64,000 nucleotides of DNA from Strix aluco (lineage: Eukaryota; Chordata; Aves; Strigiformes; Strigidae). The stretch is from positions 20,922,029 to 20,986,028 of the forward strand of contig NC_133933.1 in the NCBI RefSeq assembly GCF_031877795.1. The letters are read 5' to 3'. A model generated the notes under the pieces. That model saw only the letters and a list, made by a program, of their open reading frames with translations. It was not told the DNA's origin and ran no database searches. Both the position numbers and the translations under genes were made by a program. Below, piece by piece: positions 8,211 to 18,435 of the stretch. Every line of letters starts with the position of its first letter. Positions within the stretch are counted from its first letter, which is position 1.

Positions 8211-8340
8211 TTTCTCCAGCCTGTCAAGGGCCCTCTGCTTGGCAACACAACTCCCGGCTGCAGGAGCCTCTCCTCCCGGTCGTGTGCCTTCTGCAAGCTG
8301 TCTGAGGGTGCGCTCTGCCCCGTCATCCGCATCACTGAAT
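8211..8340 (-). repeat. Degenerate CR1 LINE fragment
   Basis: The + strand reads like the reverse complement of the CR1 RT-coding region: CCAGCCTGTCAAGGGCCCTCT, then TGCAAGCTGTCTGAGGGTGC and CCCCGTCATCCGCATCA. These parallel the CR1 segments at 27268-27380 and 12990-13030. The intervening parts have diverged. Confidence 0.6.
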
Positions 8341-8417
8341 GTGGACAGCGCGTGCATCGTGCGGCGCACGGCTTTCTCACAGAATGATCAGAAATTGAGG
8401 GGGAAGATCCACTTTTC

Positions 8418-8432
8418 TGTGTGTGTGTGTGT
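8418..8432. repeat. (TG)n microsatellite
   Basis: A short uninterrupted run of about seven TG units. Confidence 0.85.
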
Positions 8433-9941
8433 ATTACAAATATGGTGCTTCTCCCTGTCATCCCTTGAAGCCAATTAAAGGTGTACAGGCTCTCTCGTTT
8501 TCCATTGGAATGTCACACCCCTTGGTAGTACTGACCTTACGTGCAACGTTGCATCAGGCTGTACTCTCGCCTAGACTGTTAGATAGTAGGTAGCCTAGAG
8601 TAGTAGAGAGCAGATGATCTGCATTAATGGTGCTAACGCCAGTGACGGGAGGCTGCATCTAGCTGTTCAGCCAAAGGGTAAAAATCAGAGGTGTCTGTTG
8701 AACTCAGTGGGCAATTGACTGAACTCAGCACGTTCAAAAAAGAAAAGCTACAGGAGGAAGGCATATTCTATCCTGACTGCTACAATGCATGTTTTAGGAG
8801 GTATGAAGATAAACCCTCCATGCCCCTCCGCCCACCCCCTTCCAAGAGAAAGGACTAGAGAAAAAAGATGCAACTCCTAGAGCAATGGGGCTTTTAATAG
8901 GCAAGTAAATTTCCCCGTATCATGCCCATTCAATGAGCTACTTTGTCTGACACTCTGCCTTACTCGGTACCAGCATAAGACTCTTCCCGGAAGAATTAGA
9001 CAAACCAAAAAATTGCTCTACAGCCAGTTGCCTCTGTTACGCTATGGAAGATGCAGAATTCCTCTCTGATCCACAACTTTCCACCTACAACCAAAACCGT
9101 AGTGAAGTTTTCCTCCATTTCACATGGGCGCTGATGGCTCTTCCCCAGGGAAAGCCTCTGTCACTCTGTGGGCATAGCTGCTCATAGGCAAGGCAAGCCC
9201 CGAGCCTCACGCACCATCCGAGGCCACCACCGTCCTCCTGTAGCCGTGAGCAAGAGCTCAAACTCCTTTTCTGCTGCAGGAGAAGAGTTGTTAATAGAAG
9301 CGGATGCACGAGGCACGGTCTGTTCCAGAACAGTCACAGCTGTTCAAAGCCTTCCGTGCCCTGGGTTGGTGGTTGTCAGGACCAGCTCCTGCGTCAGCTT
9401 GCACCGAGGCTGGCGACAGCTGTGTTTCATGCAGGTAACTCAGGTTTAACCCTTTGTCCCCTGAGCATCCGCACAGCTCCAGCAGCACAGAAAGTCACAG
9501 TGGGCCGCGCTGGAGCAAGCTGCTCCGCTGGACTTGTGGCAAGTGTTGCGTCTGCATCCCTGCCCTTCTGTTCTCCCTGTAGGGTCCTGGTCAATACAAC
9601 AAGCTGCTCTCCCTGGAAATGACCATCGTGGCGAAAGACAGACTCCACTGTGAGCCACGACCTTCACCCACCGAGCAGCCAGCACAGCCAGGGACACGTC
9701 TGTGCGAAAGGCCCTCCCCGTGGCAAAAAGGGGATCCATAGTCAGCTTTGGATGGCGTGTGTCTGGTGGAACTGTTGATACTGCGCGATGCCTTGATTAA
9801 AATAGGAGCGATGAAGAGAGTTCAAAACCTGCCCTTTTGAGGAAAAATGCAGGAAATCAGAGTCTTTGCAGGAAGAATGCAGGAAACCGGCATCTTTTGG
9901 CTATTTTACACTCCAACCAGAAAGATTGTGGGCCCGTGCTT
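8433..9941. other. Unassigned transition from GC-rich to AT-richer DNA
   Basis: I see no recognisable gene or repeat. GC content falls across this stretch, with a last GC-rich pocket at about 9100-9740. One splice-like acceptor near 9585 precedes a short open frame; it is listed under rejected items. Confidence 0.5.
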
Positions 9942-10642
9942 TGCTGATTAGGGATACCAATTAAACTCAGACACCAGAGTGAAAAGAGCAGGCATATTTT
10001 ACTGGAAATAGCTAAATAATGTAACAGAATAATACAGAAAACATACAGTACGAAAAGACACAATAGCGCACCTAAACAAATAGGAAAATACAGGGTCATG
10101 CATCAAATCATTACTACCTGAGGGAGAGAATAGGGATTAAGAAAGATCCATCACCACTTGCATACTTTACCATCATCCGGATCCGCAGTGGCTGGGCAGC
10201 CCCGGTTACAGCGAGGATTTGGAGAGCCTTTCCCGGCAAGTGGGAAATCCTACGCGGTGCGTCCACCCGTAGGTGAGGCTTCCAAAGTCGCTGTGAGCGG
10301 GTCCAGCCTTATATAGCCCAAAATCAGCAAGCCAGAATAGCTGGCACCTCTGTTTTAAGCGGAAATATCTGGTTTCAATCTCATATTATGTTCCCCCCAG
10401 AGCTGGTCAGGGCTCAAGGGAGAAGCTAAGGGTGTTTCTTTGTTTATCTGATCGGATTATGCACAAGGTCTCACATCAGGTCTCGAGGACAGACACCTTT
10501 CTCCATGACTCTGTTATTCTATTCACATACAAAGGAAGGGAAAGATACATTCATCATAGCTCCATCCTCCATGCAGATTTCATTAATGATTACATACTGA
10601 GTTAACAGTTTCGGTGCAGGGCCTGTTGCTCAGGCTTCAACA
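9942..10642 (-). mobile_element. Candidate solo LTR
   Basis: On the minus strand the segment starts TGTTGAAGCCTGAGCAACAG and ends AATCAGCA, about 701 bp with TG...CA ends. A TATA-like CTATATAAGG lies near 10313 and an AATAAA-like AGTAAAATATG near 9995, in LTR order. I find no matching target duplication and no internal region, so boundaries are tentative. Confidence 0.48.
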
Positions 10643-12180
10643 CTTCCACCTTTTACATCAGAACAGGTGGTTTGTTATAACGTTGTATAATACCTGTTAG
10701 CACAATGGTTATCAGTTATAAAATATACAGGATTCATCTATAGGTCAACTCTGGCTTGGGCCTATTGTCCAAGCCTTAGCACTTCAGCTATATAGACAAC
10801 AAGACATTTTGGCTTACATTTCTAGCAGCAACTTTTTGCACTTGAAGACTGGAAGAGCTATTCTTTTATAACAGTTTCAATGGCTTTTTTAAATGGTTGC
10901 CAGTGGGAACTTTGTACCACTGGACTTCAAGGTGTCATTCCAGACTCAATTTATTAAATAAGATAAGTAAACCTGTCTTGGTTCTCTCTGGGAAGACCCA
11001 TTTCTGGGGTCACCATTAGATGCAACACCCTGGCATCTCTGATTCTTTCTTGCTGAGGGGGGCTGACAAACCCATCTGGCTCTAGGAAGCTCTAGCTTCC
11101 CTATACTTCAGGGACAAATAAATAGAGTAAGGTATAATCCTGGCCCCAAAAATGGTGTCTAAGAGAAGCTATGATATTGGTCTCTGTGGAATCAGTGATA
11201 ATGAGCATGCCAGCTCCAATACTGAAGTCAACTTTAGTTTATGGAGAAGTTTACCTGCGAGTGCAGAGTGCAAGTGCTGTACAGAAGCACTACAGATAGT
11301 TTTTTGCTGGGCCTCAAAGCCCTCACTGTTCTGGAGCCTTGAACAGAAAGACAGTAGATAGCCTCTTTTTTTTTTTCCCCCATTTTTTTTCAGTAATCAA
11401 GACCCTTACCTGGACTAAGGCACATGTAGAAGGGCCTTAGCCATGTCTGCGATGTATCATATGAGGAGATATAACAGCATCACATCATTAGGAGAAAGTA
11501 GAACAGAAGATATGTAACATGAGAGCTGAGTGTCCATTTCTATGAAGGTGGTAGCCAAGTTCACCATGGAGCAATCCCAGTTCACATTCAAGACTGCAGT
11601 GCTTCTGTGCTAATAGAAATTGTGCAAGAAACAAAGGTAAAATCTGCTCTAAAACATGTAACTACCTTACCACGGCTAATAGTAGTTAGTGTTGCAGCAG
11701 GGCTAGTGTGATTTTACTGATTAGGATAGTTTGGAGCCTGTTGTTGATGCATGGAGATTTATCTACCAGTTCCATTAGGATTAATCTCCTGCCTGTTGAT
11801 CCTTAGGTATCCTCCTCCTGCCTCACTAGAAAACCTGATTTAACTTTTGCTCAGTTCAGATAAATAGTACTGCTAGCTGAAATAGAATTTGCTTTCCTGC
11901 TCACCTTCCCAGGAAGCCATCTTCAACTGTATTTTCTGAACAAAATTTCTTTCTTCCAACTTCATATAAAGGAATATAAAATGTTTTGCTACTTTTTCCA
12001 GTGTTTATTTGGGATTTAGTACATAATTCAGTGCTGTTTCAATACTTCAAAGTCCAACATTTAGCCGTGAGTTGTCTTTTTGCAGTGACTACCACAAATT
12101 CAAGCATGTGGTGTGTTTTCTGAACAACACCTCTTGATGGTTACTGCTGTTGCATATGAAATTTAAATTAAGTATCTTGA
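10643..12180. other. Intergenic stretch without recognised features
   Basis: AT-rich sequence. It contains a weak echo (about 10755-10795) of the start of the candidate LTR at 10615-10645 and a T-rich run at about 11366-11390. No gene is supported. Confidence 0.45.
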
Positions 12181-13685
12181 ATCATAGAATCATAGAAACA
12201 TTTAGGTGAGAAAGCACTTGTAAGATCATTGAGTCCTACCATTAACCTAACTGCTAAGTCCACCACTAAAATATGCCCCTAATCGCCACATCTACACGTC
12301 CTTTGAAAACCTCCAGGGATGCTGACTCTACTGCTTCTTTGGGCAGCCTGTTCCAATGCTTGAAAACACTTTTGGTGAAGAAATTTTTCCTAATATCCAA
12401 TCTAAATCTCCCCAGGTGCAACTTGAGGGCATTTCTTCTTGTACTATTGCTTGTTACTTGGAAGAAGAGACCAACACCCACCTTGCTACAACCTCCTTTC
12501 AGGTAGTTGTAGAGATTGATAAGGTCTCCCCTGGGCCTCCTTTTTTTCAGGCTAAACAACCCCAGTTCCCTCAGCTGCTCCTTATAAGACTTGTTCTCTA
12601 GACCTTTCACCAGCTTCATTGCCCTTCTTTGGACACACTCCAGCACCTCAACATCTTTCTTGTAGTGAGGAGCCCAAAAGTGGCCACACTATTTCTGATA
12701 CAAGCCAGGATGCTGTTGGCCTTCTTGGACACCTGGACACACTGCCAGCTCATATTCAGGCAGCTGTTGACCAACAGCCCCAGGTCCTTTCCACCAGGCA
12801 GCTTTTCATCCACACTTCCTCAAGCCTGTAGTGTTGCATGGGGTTGTTGTGATCTAAGTGGAGGACCCAGCACTAAGCCTTGTTAAGCCTCATACAATTG
12901 GCCTCATCCCATTGACCCAGCCTTTCCAGATCTCTCTGAGGAGCCTTCCTATCCTCAGGCAGATCAACACTCTCGCCCAACTTGTTGTCATCTGCAAACT
13001 GACTGAAGGTGCACTCGATCCCCTCATCCAGATTGTTGATAAAGATATTAAACAGAACTGGCCCAGTACTGAGCCCCAGGGAACATCACTTGTGACTGGC
13101 CACCAACTGGATTTAACTCCACTCACCACCACTCTTTGGGCCTGACCATCAGTCAGTTTTTTACCTAGAGAAGCATACGCCCATCAAAGCCATGAGCAGC
13201 CAGTTTCTCCAGGAGAATGCTGTGGGAAACAGCATCAAAGGCTTTACTAAAATCTAGGTAGACAACATCCACAACCTTTCCCTCCTCCACTAAGCGGGTC
13301 ACCTTGTCACAGAAGGAGATCAGATTAGTAGCAGGACCTGCCTTTCATAAACCCATGCTGACTGGGCCTGATCACATGGTTGTCATGTACATGCTGTGTG
13401 ATGGCACTCAAGATGATCTGCTCCATAACTTCCCCTGGCATCGAGGTCAGACTGGCAGGACTGTAATTCCCCAGATCCTCCTTCTAGCCCTTGTAGATGG
13501 GCATCAAATTTACTAACCTCCAGTCATCTCGGACCTCCCTGGTTAGCCAGGACTGCTGATAAATGTTTGAAAGTGGCTTGCTGAGCACTTCCACCAGCTC
13601 CCTCAGTACCCTGGGATGGATCCCATCCAGCCCCATACACAGACGTGCGTGGTGTAATAGGTTGCTTATAATTTCCCCTTGGATT
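12181..13685 (-). mobile_element. CR1 LINE copy, 5'-truncated
   Basis: The 3' end on the minus strand is the CR1 terminal repeat (ATCATAGAATCATAG on the + strand at 12181). Minus-strand 12646-12266 still encodes the CR1 ORF2 C-terminus, with [20 protein letters not shown] and [20 protein letters not shown]. Earlier RT coding is broken by stops and frameshifts. The 5' end stops exactly where the next CR1 copy ends. Confidence 0.92.
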
Positions 13686-15405
13686 ATCATAGAATCATAA
13701 AACACCAGGTAGGAAGGGACCTCAAGAATCATCTGGTCCAACCTTTCTTGGCAAAAGCACAGTCTAGACAAGATGGCCCCACACCCTGTCCAGCTGAATC
13801 TTAGAAAGGTCCAATTTTGGGGAATCCACCACTTGCCTGGGGACAATATTCCAATGGCTGATTGTTCTCACTCTGAAAAACTTTCCTCTTGTGTTCAACT
13901 GGAATCTCCCCAGGAGTAACTTGTACCCATTACCCCTTGTCTTTTCCATGTGACTCCTTGTAGAACGGGGTCTCCATCTTCTTTGTAGCCACTCTTTAAG
14001 TACTGGAACATGGTGATAAGGTCCCCCCCTAAGCCTTCTCCTCCCAAGGCTGAACAAACCCAATTCTCTCAGCCTTTCCTCATATGACAGGCTTCCCAGG
14101 CCTTTGATCAGCTTTGTGGCCCTTCTCTGGATCCTCTCCAGCCTGTCCACAGCTTTTTTGTATAGCGGGGACCAAACTGGACACAGTATTCCAGGTGTGG
14201 CCTATCAGGCCCAAGTAGAGTGTGATAATGACTTCCTTATCTCTGCTGGTGCTGCCCTTGTTGATGCAACCCAGCATCCTATCGGCTTTCATTGCTGCTG
14301 CAGCACACTGATCACTCATACTGAGCTTGTTGTCCATCAGGACCCCCCGGTCCCTTTCCACAGAGCTGTTCCCCAGCCAGGTCTGTGCTGCACTCCTGGA
14401 CTATGTTTTCCCAGGTACAAGACCTTACACTTATCCTTGTTGAACTTCATAAGGCTTTTGTTAGCCCACTCTTCCAACCTATCTAAGTCTTTCTGCAGGG
14501 TGGATCTCCCTTCCACAGTGTCTACTTCCCCACTCAGTTTGGTATCATCAGCAAATTTCATCGGGGTACACTTGATCCCATGATCCAGATGAAGATATTA
14601 AACAGCACTGGGCCCAATATCGATCTCTGGGGGACCCACACTTGTGACAGGTTGCCAGTTTGAGAAGGAGCTATTTCCCACCACTCTCTGGCTGTGGCCT
14701 GTCAGCCAGTTCCCCACCCACCACACAGACCACTTGTCCAGACCGTGACACATCAGTTTCTCTAGGAAGAGGCTGTGGGGAACTGTATCAAAAGTCTTGG
14801 AGAAATCCAGGTAGACTATGTCCACCACATCAACTGAGCTGGTTACTTTGTCATAGAAGGTGATCAGGTTTGTCGAGCATGATTTGCCCTTAGTGAATCC
14901 ATGCTGGCTTTTCCCAATCATATGCTTCATTTGACTTGTGATAGCACCCAGGAGGAGTCATTCCATGATGTTGTCAGGGACAGAAGTAAGACTGATGGCC
15001 TGTAATTTCCTGGATCTTCCTTTAAACCCTTCTTGTAGATGGGGGGTGGCATTAGCTTTCTTCCAGTTTTCTGGGATGTGCCCAATCTCCACAACTTCAC
15101 AAAGATTATGGAGAATGACTTTGCAATGACGTTAGCCAGCTCTCTTAACACCCTCAGATAATGTCAGGGTCCATCGATTTGTAGGGGTCAAGCTCCTGTA
15201 ATAGTTCACATACCAATTCTTCCTTCACTGGCAAATTATGGGGGCTTCATTCTGCTCCCCTTCCCTATCTTCCAGCTCAGGGGGCCAGGTACCTGGAGAA
15301 CAGCTGGTCTTACTATTAAAGACTGAGGTAAAGAAGGCATTAAGTACCTCAGCCTTTTCCTCACCCTTTGTAACTATATCCCCTGAAACACGTGGGAGTG
15401 ATTGA
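13686..15405 (-). mobile_element. CR1 LINE copy with RT remnants, abutting the previous one
   Basis: The terminal repeat is at 13686 (ATCATAGAATCATAAAAC). Minus-strand 14150-13764 carries the C-terminal RRATKLIKGLGSLSYEERLR block. 14930-14598 carries reverse transcriptase motifs (SQHGFTKGKSCSTNLITFYD, then VYLDFSKTFDTVPH). 15400-15225 carries the upstream KAEVLNAFFTSVF segment. Frames are disrupted, so it is inactive. It is more than 10 residues different per block from the neighbouring copy and belongs to a different CR1 lineage. Confidence 0.92.
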
Positions 15406-15823
15406 GGTGGACTGATTTTACTTACTACATAATGAAGCCAGTATGCAGGTATATTTATGGAGAGGGAAAAGTTTTTGTGTAAGGGCCACATTTTCTGTGG
15501 CTGTGCCATAGCATACAGTGGTGTTCAACACAACCTGAAGCTTTTGCACAGTCCTGTAATCTACCCAGCCAGGGCTACAGTAACGAGCGGGCCACCCCTG
15601 CCTTGGGAGGTAGGGATTGCCACTCTGAGCTCAATGTGTCCCTGTATGGACTAGTTCCTTTTTCACAGTGCCCCTTGCAACGCTGGAGCACAAGAAGTAA
15701 ATATCACACTGGCTGTCACTGCAGCCCTTCCATACCCCACAAGCCTTGTGACAACAAGTTGTTAACCAGGATGTTTGGTTACTAGAGGAGAGGAAGTCAG
15801 CAAAAGCAGCTTCACATGAAGCT
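15406..15823. other. Unassigned spacer between CR1 and nested LTRs
   Basis: I recognise no gene, repeat or regulatory signal in this stretch. Confidence 0.45.
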
Positions 15824-16795
15824 TGTCCTGGTTTAACCAGGTGTATCGGGTCTGGCTGAGCCAGAATTGGTTTTCCCCTGTAGCAGCCCTCATGGTGCTG
15901 TGTTTTATGTTGGGAGCTGGCAGGGTGTTGATAGCACACTGGTGGTGTGGCTACTGCTGAGTAGTGCTTACACAGCACCAAGGCTCTTTCTGACATTTCC
16001 CCCCGCCCCCCACAGTGGGACGGGGTGGGCAAGATCTTGGGAGGGGACACAACCAGGACAGCTGACCCGAACTGACCAAAGGGATATTCCAGACCATATG
16101 ACGTCTGCTCAGTATAAAGCTGGGAGAAAGGACGAAGGGGGTGGGGGTCACCCTTGGTCCTCCGAGGCAACCACTACGCGTATTGGAGCCCTGCTTCCTG
16201 AGAAGGGCTGACATCGCCTGTTAATGGGAAGTAGAGAATAAATCTGTTTTCTTTTTTTTGCTTCCGCGCACGGACCTTTGCTTCGCTTTGCTTATATTAA
16301 AACTGCTGTTGTTTTACCCACAAGGGTTGTTTTGTTTTCCTATCTTATTTTCTTTCCCTTCTTTGCCCTATTGAGAAAAAAAGGGGAAAGGGGGGGGAAG
16401 TGATAGAGCGACTTGGTGGGTACCTGGCATTTAGCCAAGGTCAAACCACCACACCAGGATAGGGTTAAGTTTCCCCAGCAGTGGGGGGGAGCTCTAGCCG
16501 GGTTATTCAGATACCATGCGGACGTCACATCCTGGCAGGTCACATTTTCCTGGCGCGGAGCGCGGTGCACTCGTGGTTTTGTACATCGTGCTTCAAACTG
16601 CTGGATTTGGTAGCTATTTTGCTCTGTTCATTGCTATCACTATTACTGTTATTGTTGTTGTTTGTTGTGTTGCTATTGCATTGTTGTACTAAACCTTTCC
16701 TTATTTCAGTCTTGGGGCTTTGTATTTCACTCCCTTTGTGGGGGAGGGGCAGCGGCCGCGTGGTCTCAGACCCCGGCAGGGGCTAAACCACCACA
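15824..16795 (+). mobile_element. Solo LTR related to the intronic ERV, split by another LTR
   Basis: The outer LTR is 15824-15841 plus 16459-16795, about 355 bp once the insert is removed. It starts TGTCCTGGTTTAACCAGG and resumes ATAGGGTTAAGTTTCCCCAG, exactly as in the 7279-6907 LTR, and ends GGGGCTAAACCACCACA. AGCT directly flanks both ends (15820-15823 and 16796-16799), a possible 4-bp target duplication. It lies on the + strand. Confidence 0.82.
15842..16453 (+). mobile_element. ERVL-type solo LTR nested in the outer LTR
   Basis: 612 bp starting TGTATCGGGTCTGGCTGAGC and ending GGTCAAACCACCACA. It is flanked by a perfect 5-bp duplication CCAGG (15837-15841 and 16454-16458), the size usual for ERVL elements. 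It holds a TATA-like CAGTATAAAGC at about 16111 and a polyadenylation signal AATAAA at about 16230, in LTR order. No internal sequence remains, so it is a recombination-derived solo LTR. Confidence 0.82.
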
Positions 16796-18415
16796 AGCTG
16801 TATCTGGGGAGCAGAGTGGGAATATGCTGTTTGCAAAACAGTCTTCTTGTTTGGAAACAGAAGGAGGAAAAAAACTGGGGAGACAGAGAAAAAGTCAAGC
16901 ATAATGTTGAAGGGTAACTGCAGTAAGAAAGTGAACACTGCAGGCAGATATCCCCTACAGGGCTTTTGTGCTATGCTGTTTTACAAGCTGAGCTGGATTT
17001 TTCTTTTCTCTGTTCATAAAGCCTGTACTGTGGTAGAGCCCAGATACATACAGGACTCCGGTGATACTTGGTGATGGCTGCTCCCAGTTTTCTTCCCAGA
17101 CACAGTAGGGGGTTGGTGTATTGATGGCTTTGATTTTGTGCCTGTTCTGTTCCCATTGCCATGCAAAGTCTTGGTCACTACTTGACAGCTACAATTCACG
17201 CACAAGTGATGCAAGGGCCAGTGCTCCTGATTGCCTCCCCTAGAGATGTGCAAAAAACCATCCTCCCTCCCCTGCTACTCCCTTCCTTCTCATGGGATCT
17301 GTTATCTGGCCCTGATTATGCATGGATTATTGTACACGTCCTTTAAATAACACCAAGAGTAGGGAAGTAGTAGCAGAGTTTAATCATGGAAGGCTCAATA
17401 ATAAGACTCTTCTCCAATTGAAATTGCTCTAAAATTTTAATAAGGTGCAATGTAATTATCCAGCTGGCCTTTATCCAAATCTAATGGCTGGGTTCTAGCA
17501 AAGAGACTTTATGTAATACCGCTGGTGGTAAGGATCAGCCCTGTGACTGTCATAACACAGTCATAATATACAACATAGCCCCCAGCACTAAACCTGAGCA
17601 TTGGGTTTTGTTTGTTGCTCAGCACCTTTTCCTAATCTGCTCTTGCTGGTGGCTAACAGGGACAAACTCACATCTGAGAATGTGAGGAGCAGTAAGGGTG
17701 CGTATCAAATGATGCAGCCAGCTACAACTCACCCTATGGCTTTTGGATCCATCACAGCTTTGCAGAATGCTATGGGGTCAGGGAGAACCTGGGCTGGTTA
17801 TGCCCTGAAAATATTATGGCTAATGACATAACAGTTGGACCTTCCTAGGAAAAAGCTTGATTTTTATTAATTTTTTTTTCTCCTCTCTCCCAGCCTGCTG
17901 CACATTCTTCACTAATAATAAAACAGAACGGGAGAACAAACAAAGCAAAACCCAAAAGGGTTAAGCTTTTATGGTTCTCTTACTGAAGCGATTAAATTAC
18001 TACAACACTGTATCAGGTCAAATTACGGCAACACTGAGGCTGTGGTGTACCAGTTTCTTTTGGGAGTGAAAACTAGAAACCTAATTCTTGATGAGAGAAG
18101 AGTTCAAGACATCATTATCTGTCCACTTTCACAGAGAAAATGCGCTCAGCAAAACAATATTGATATATGTTACAGCTTTAAATCTTCCTAGTTTAAGGGA
18201 TCCTGGCTTTTGCTACTTAAAATGTTCTCTGAAAACAATAAAAGACAAGAATAATAAAAAGAAAAATTTCTAAGCAAAGGACAAGTTGTTATGAAAAGGG
18301 TTTGTTGCATTTACATGTTAAGTCCATTTTTCACTGCTATTACTTTTTCTATCAAAAATTTCCAAGAAAGCAAGGATTCCTCACTGCATCTCTTTTCTTG
18401 AATATATATTTTTCC

Positions 18416-18435
18416 ATATACATATATATGTATAT
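18416..18435. repeat. 20-bp perfect AT-rich palindrome
   Basis: The half-site ATATACATAT is followed directly by its reverse complement. It is probably a by-product of an alternating purine-pyrimidine run rather than a binding site. Confidence 0.7.

Noticed and set aside
9585..9740. Exon-like piece after TTCTCCCTGTAG, reading GPGQYNKLLSLEMTIVAKDR
   Set aside because: There is one acceptor and one open frame, but no partner exon, donor or start nearby. The GPGQY resemblance to sperm-tail repeat proteins is too short to rely on.
15842..16453. Reading the inner LTR as starting at 15824
   Set aside because: TGTCCTGGTTTAACCAGG at 15824 belongs to the outer LTR, whose next bases resume at 16459. 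Starting the inner LTR at 15842 gives TG...CA ends and an exact CCAGG duplication.
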